A stretch of DNA of 5,046 nt from CANJXF01 sp043775015 (GTDB lineage: Bacteria > Verrucomicrobiota > Verrucomicrobiia > Limisphaerales > CANJXF01): contig JAYVSV010000015.1 in NCBI GenBank assembly GCA_043775015.1, forward strand, positions 1-5,046, read 5' to 3'. Below the pieces are notes generated by a model. The model ran no database searches, was not told the origin of the DNA, and saw only the letters and a list, made by a program, of their open reading frames with translations. Below are positions 4,703 through 5,046 of the stretch, one piece after another; the stretch's first letter is position 1; every line of letters begins with the position of its first letter. Made by a program: the position numbers and the translations under genes.

Positions 4703-5046
4703 TCAGCACTTCGCCGATTTGCGTTTCTTTCCGATCGTCCCGCGCGCTTCCACTTTCTTGATGTGGTCCGGCGCGAAGGGCACCTGGCACGCGGTGTCGC
4801 CCATGTCCACGCTCACGCGGCCGATTTTCTCCGCGACTTGTTTCGCGAACTCGTTCAGTGGTTGCACGTAGGAAGCCACGCAGATCACGAAGTTGTTCAT
4901 CGCATAGCGGGCGTCGTTCGGCGCTTGATGGATCGACTTCTGCACGCGCTGCAACAGGCGCTTCACCTCCGCGAGATTCAGCTCGGAGTCGGGCTTGATT
5001 GACACGAGCGAACACAACGTCGTCCAACCGGCCTGCGCCTCGTGTT
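4703..5046 (-). CDS. DNA alkylation repair protein (AlkD-like HEAT-repeat family), C-terminal part
   Basis: The frame is open through the right edge of the window, so the N-terminus lies outside. The visible part reads HEAQAGWTTLCSLVSIKPDSEL to the stop at 4703-4705. The TTG at 5017 is internal and not the start, because the conserved GWTTLCSL run spans it. The segments LLQRVQKSIHQAPNDARYAMNNFVICVASYV, IGRVSVDMGDTACQVPFAPDHIKKVEARG and the tail GKKRKSAKC are the hallmark end of the bacterial DNA alkylation repair family, made of HEAT-like helical repeats that recognise and excise alkylated bases. About 113 residues are visible of an expected 220-240. Catalytic residues, expected earlier in the protein, cannot be checked. 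It is convergent with the ligase fragment, and pair C lies just beyond its stop as a possible transcript-end hairpin. Confidence 0.85.
   Translation of the reverse strand, partial: HEAQAGWTTLCSLVSIKPDSELNLAEVKRLLQRVQKSIHQAPNDARYAMNNFVICVASYVQPLNEFAKQVAEKIGRVSVDMGDTACQVPFAPDHIKKVEARGTIGKKRKSAKC

Noticed and set aside
4665..5027. A second minus-strand frame over the DNA repair gene, and plus-strand frames there
   Set aside because: The frame ending at 4703 carries clear family motifs (DMGDTAC, GKKRK); the others are Arg- or His-rich shadow translations.

Overview
The window looks like chromosomal DNA from a free-living Gram-negative bacterium, most likely of the Verrucomicrobiota (Limisphaerales/Pedosphaera-like). 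I infer this from the protein styles, the near absence of Shine-Dalgarno sequences, 7-bp short tandem repeats and REP-like palindromes. No 16S or other strong marker gene is present, so the placement is tentative. Both edges cut through genes: a RAYT transposase on the left and a DNA alkylation repair gene on the right. The window may therefore be a whole short contig that ends in, or close to, repeats.

Layout. At 3-914 (+) there is a 5'-truncated Y1/HUH REP-associated tyrosine transposase (RAYT). It abuts a GT-B glycosyltransferase (943-2247, +) with only 28 nt between them. A 178-bp gap follows, holding a paired-palindrome (REPIN-like) element (2295-2362) and a run of 7-bp repeats (2391-2418). 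Next is a hotdog acyl-CoA thioesterase (2426-2872, +), whose stop codon lies inside a second REPIN-like element (2868-2937). Convergent to it is a small BamE-like lipoprotein (2945-3373, -, GTG start). Across a 93-bp divergent gap lies a five-helix EamA/DMT-like membrane protein (3467-3991, +). One nucleotide after its stop begins the N-terminal half of a PaaK-like acyl-CoA ligase (3993-4601, +). That gene is cut off inside a third REPIN-like element (4568-4684). The last gene is the C-terminal part of a DNA alkylation repair protein (4703-5046, -), convergent with the broken ligase.

How the parts relate. The genes do not form one clear pathway. A thioesterase and a CoA ligase both act on acyl-CoA or aryl-CoA, but they are separated by an opposite-strand gene. 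The most coherent theme is a RAYT transposase together with three different inverted-pair palindromes. Every arm carries the GGAG or GTAG head tetranucleotide known from RAYT/REP systems, and every arm is itself a small palindrome. One element supplies a stop codon and may act as a terminator. Another sits exactly where the ligase gene is broken. No stretch longer than 300 bases lacks a gene, and I saw no tRNA, rRNA or CRISPR array.
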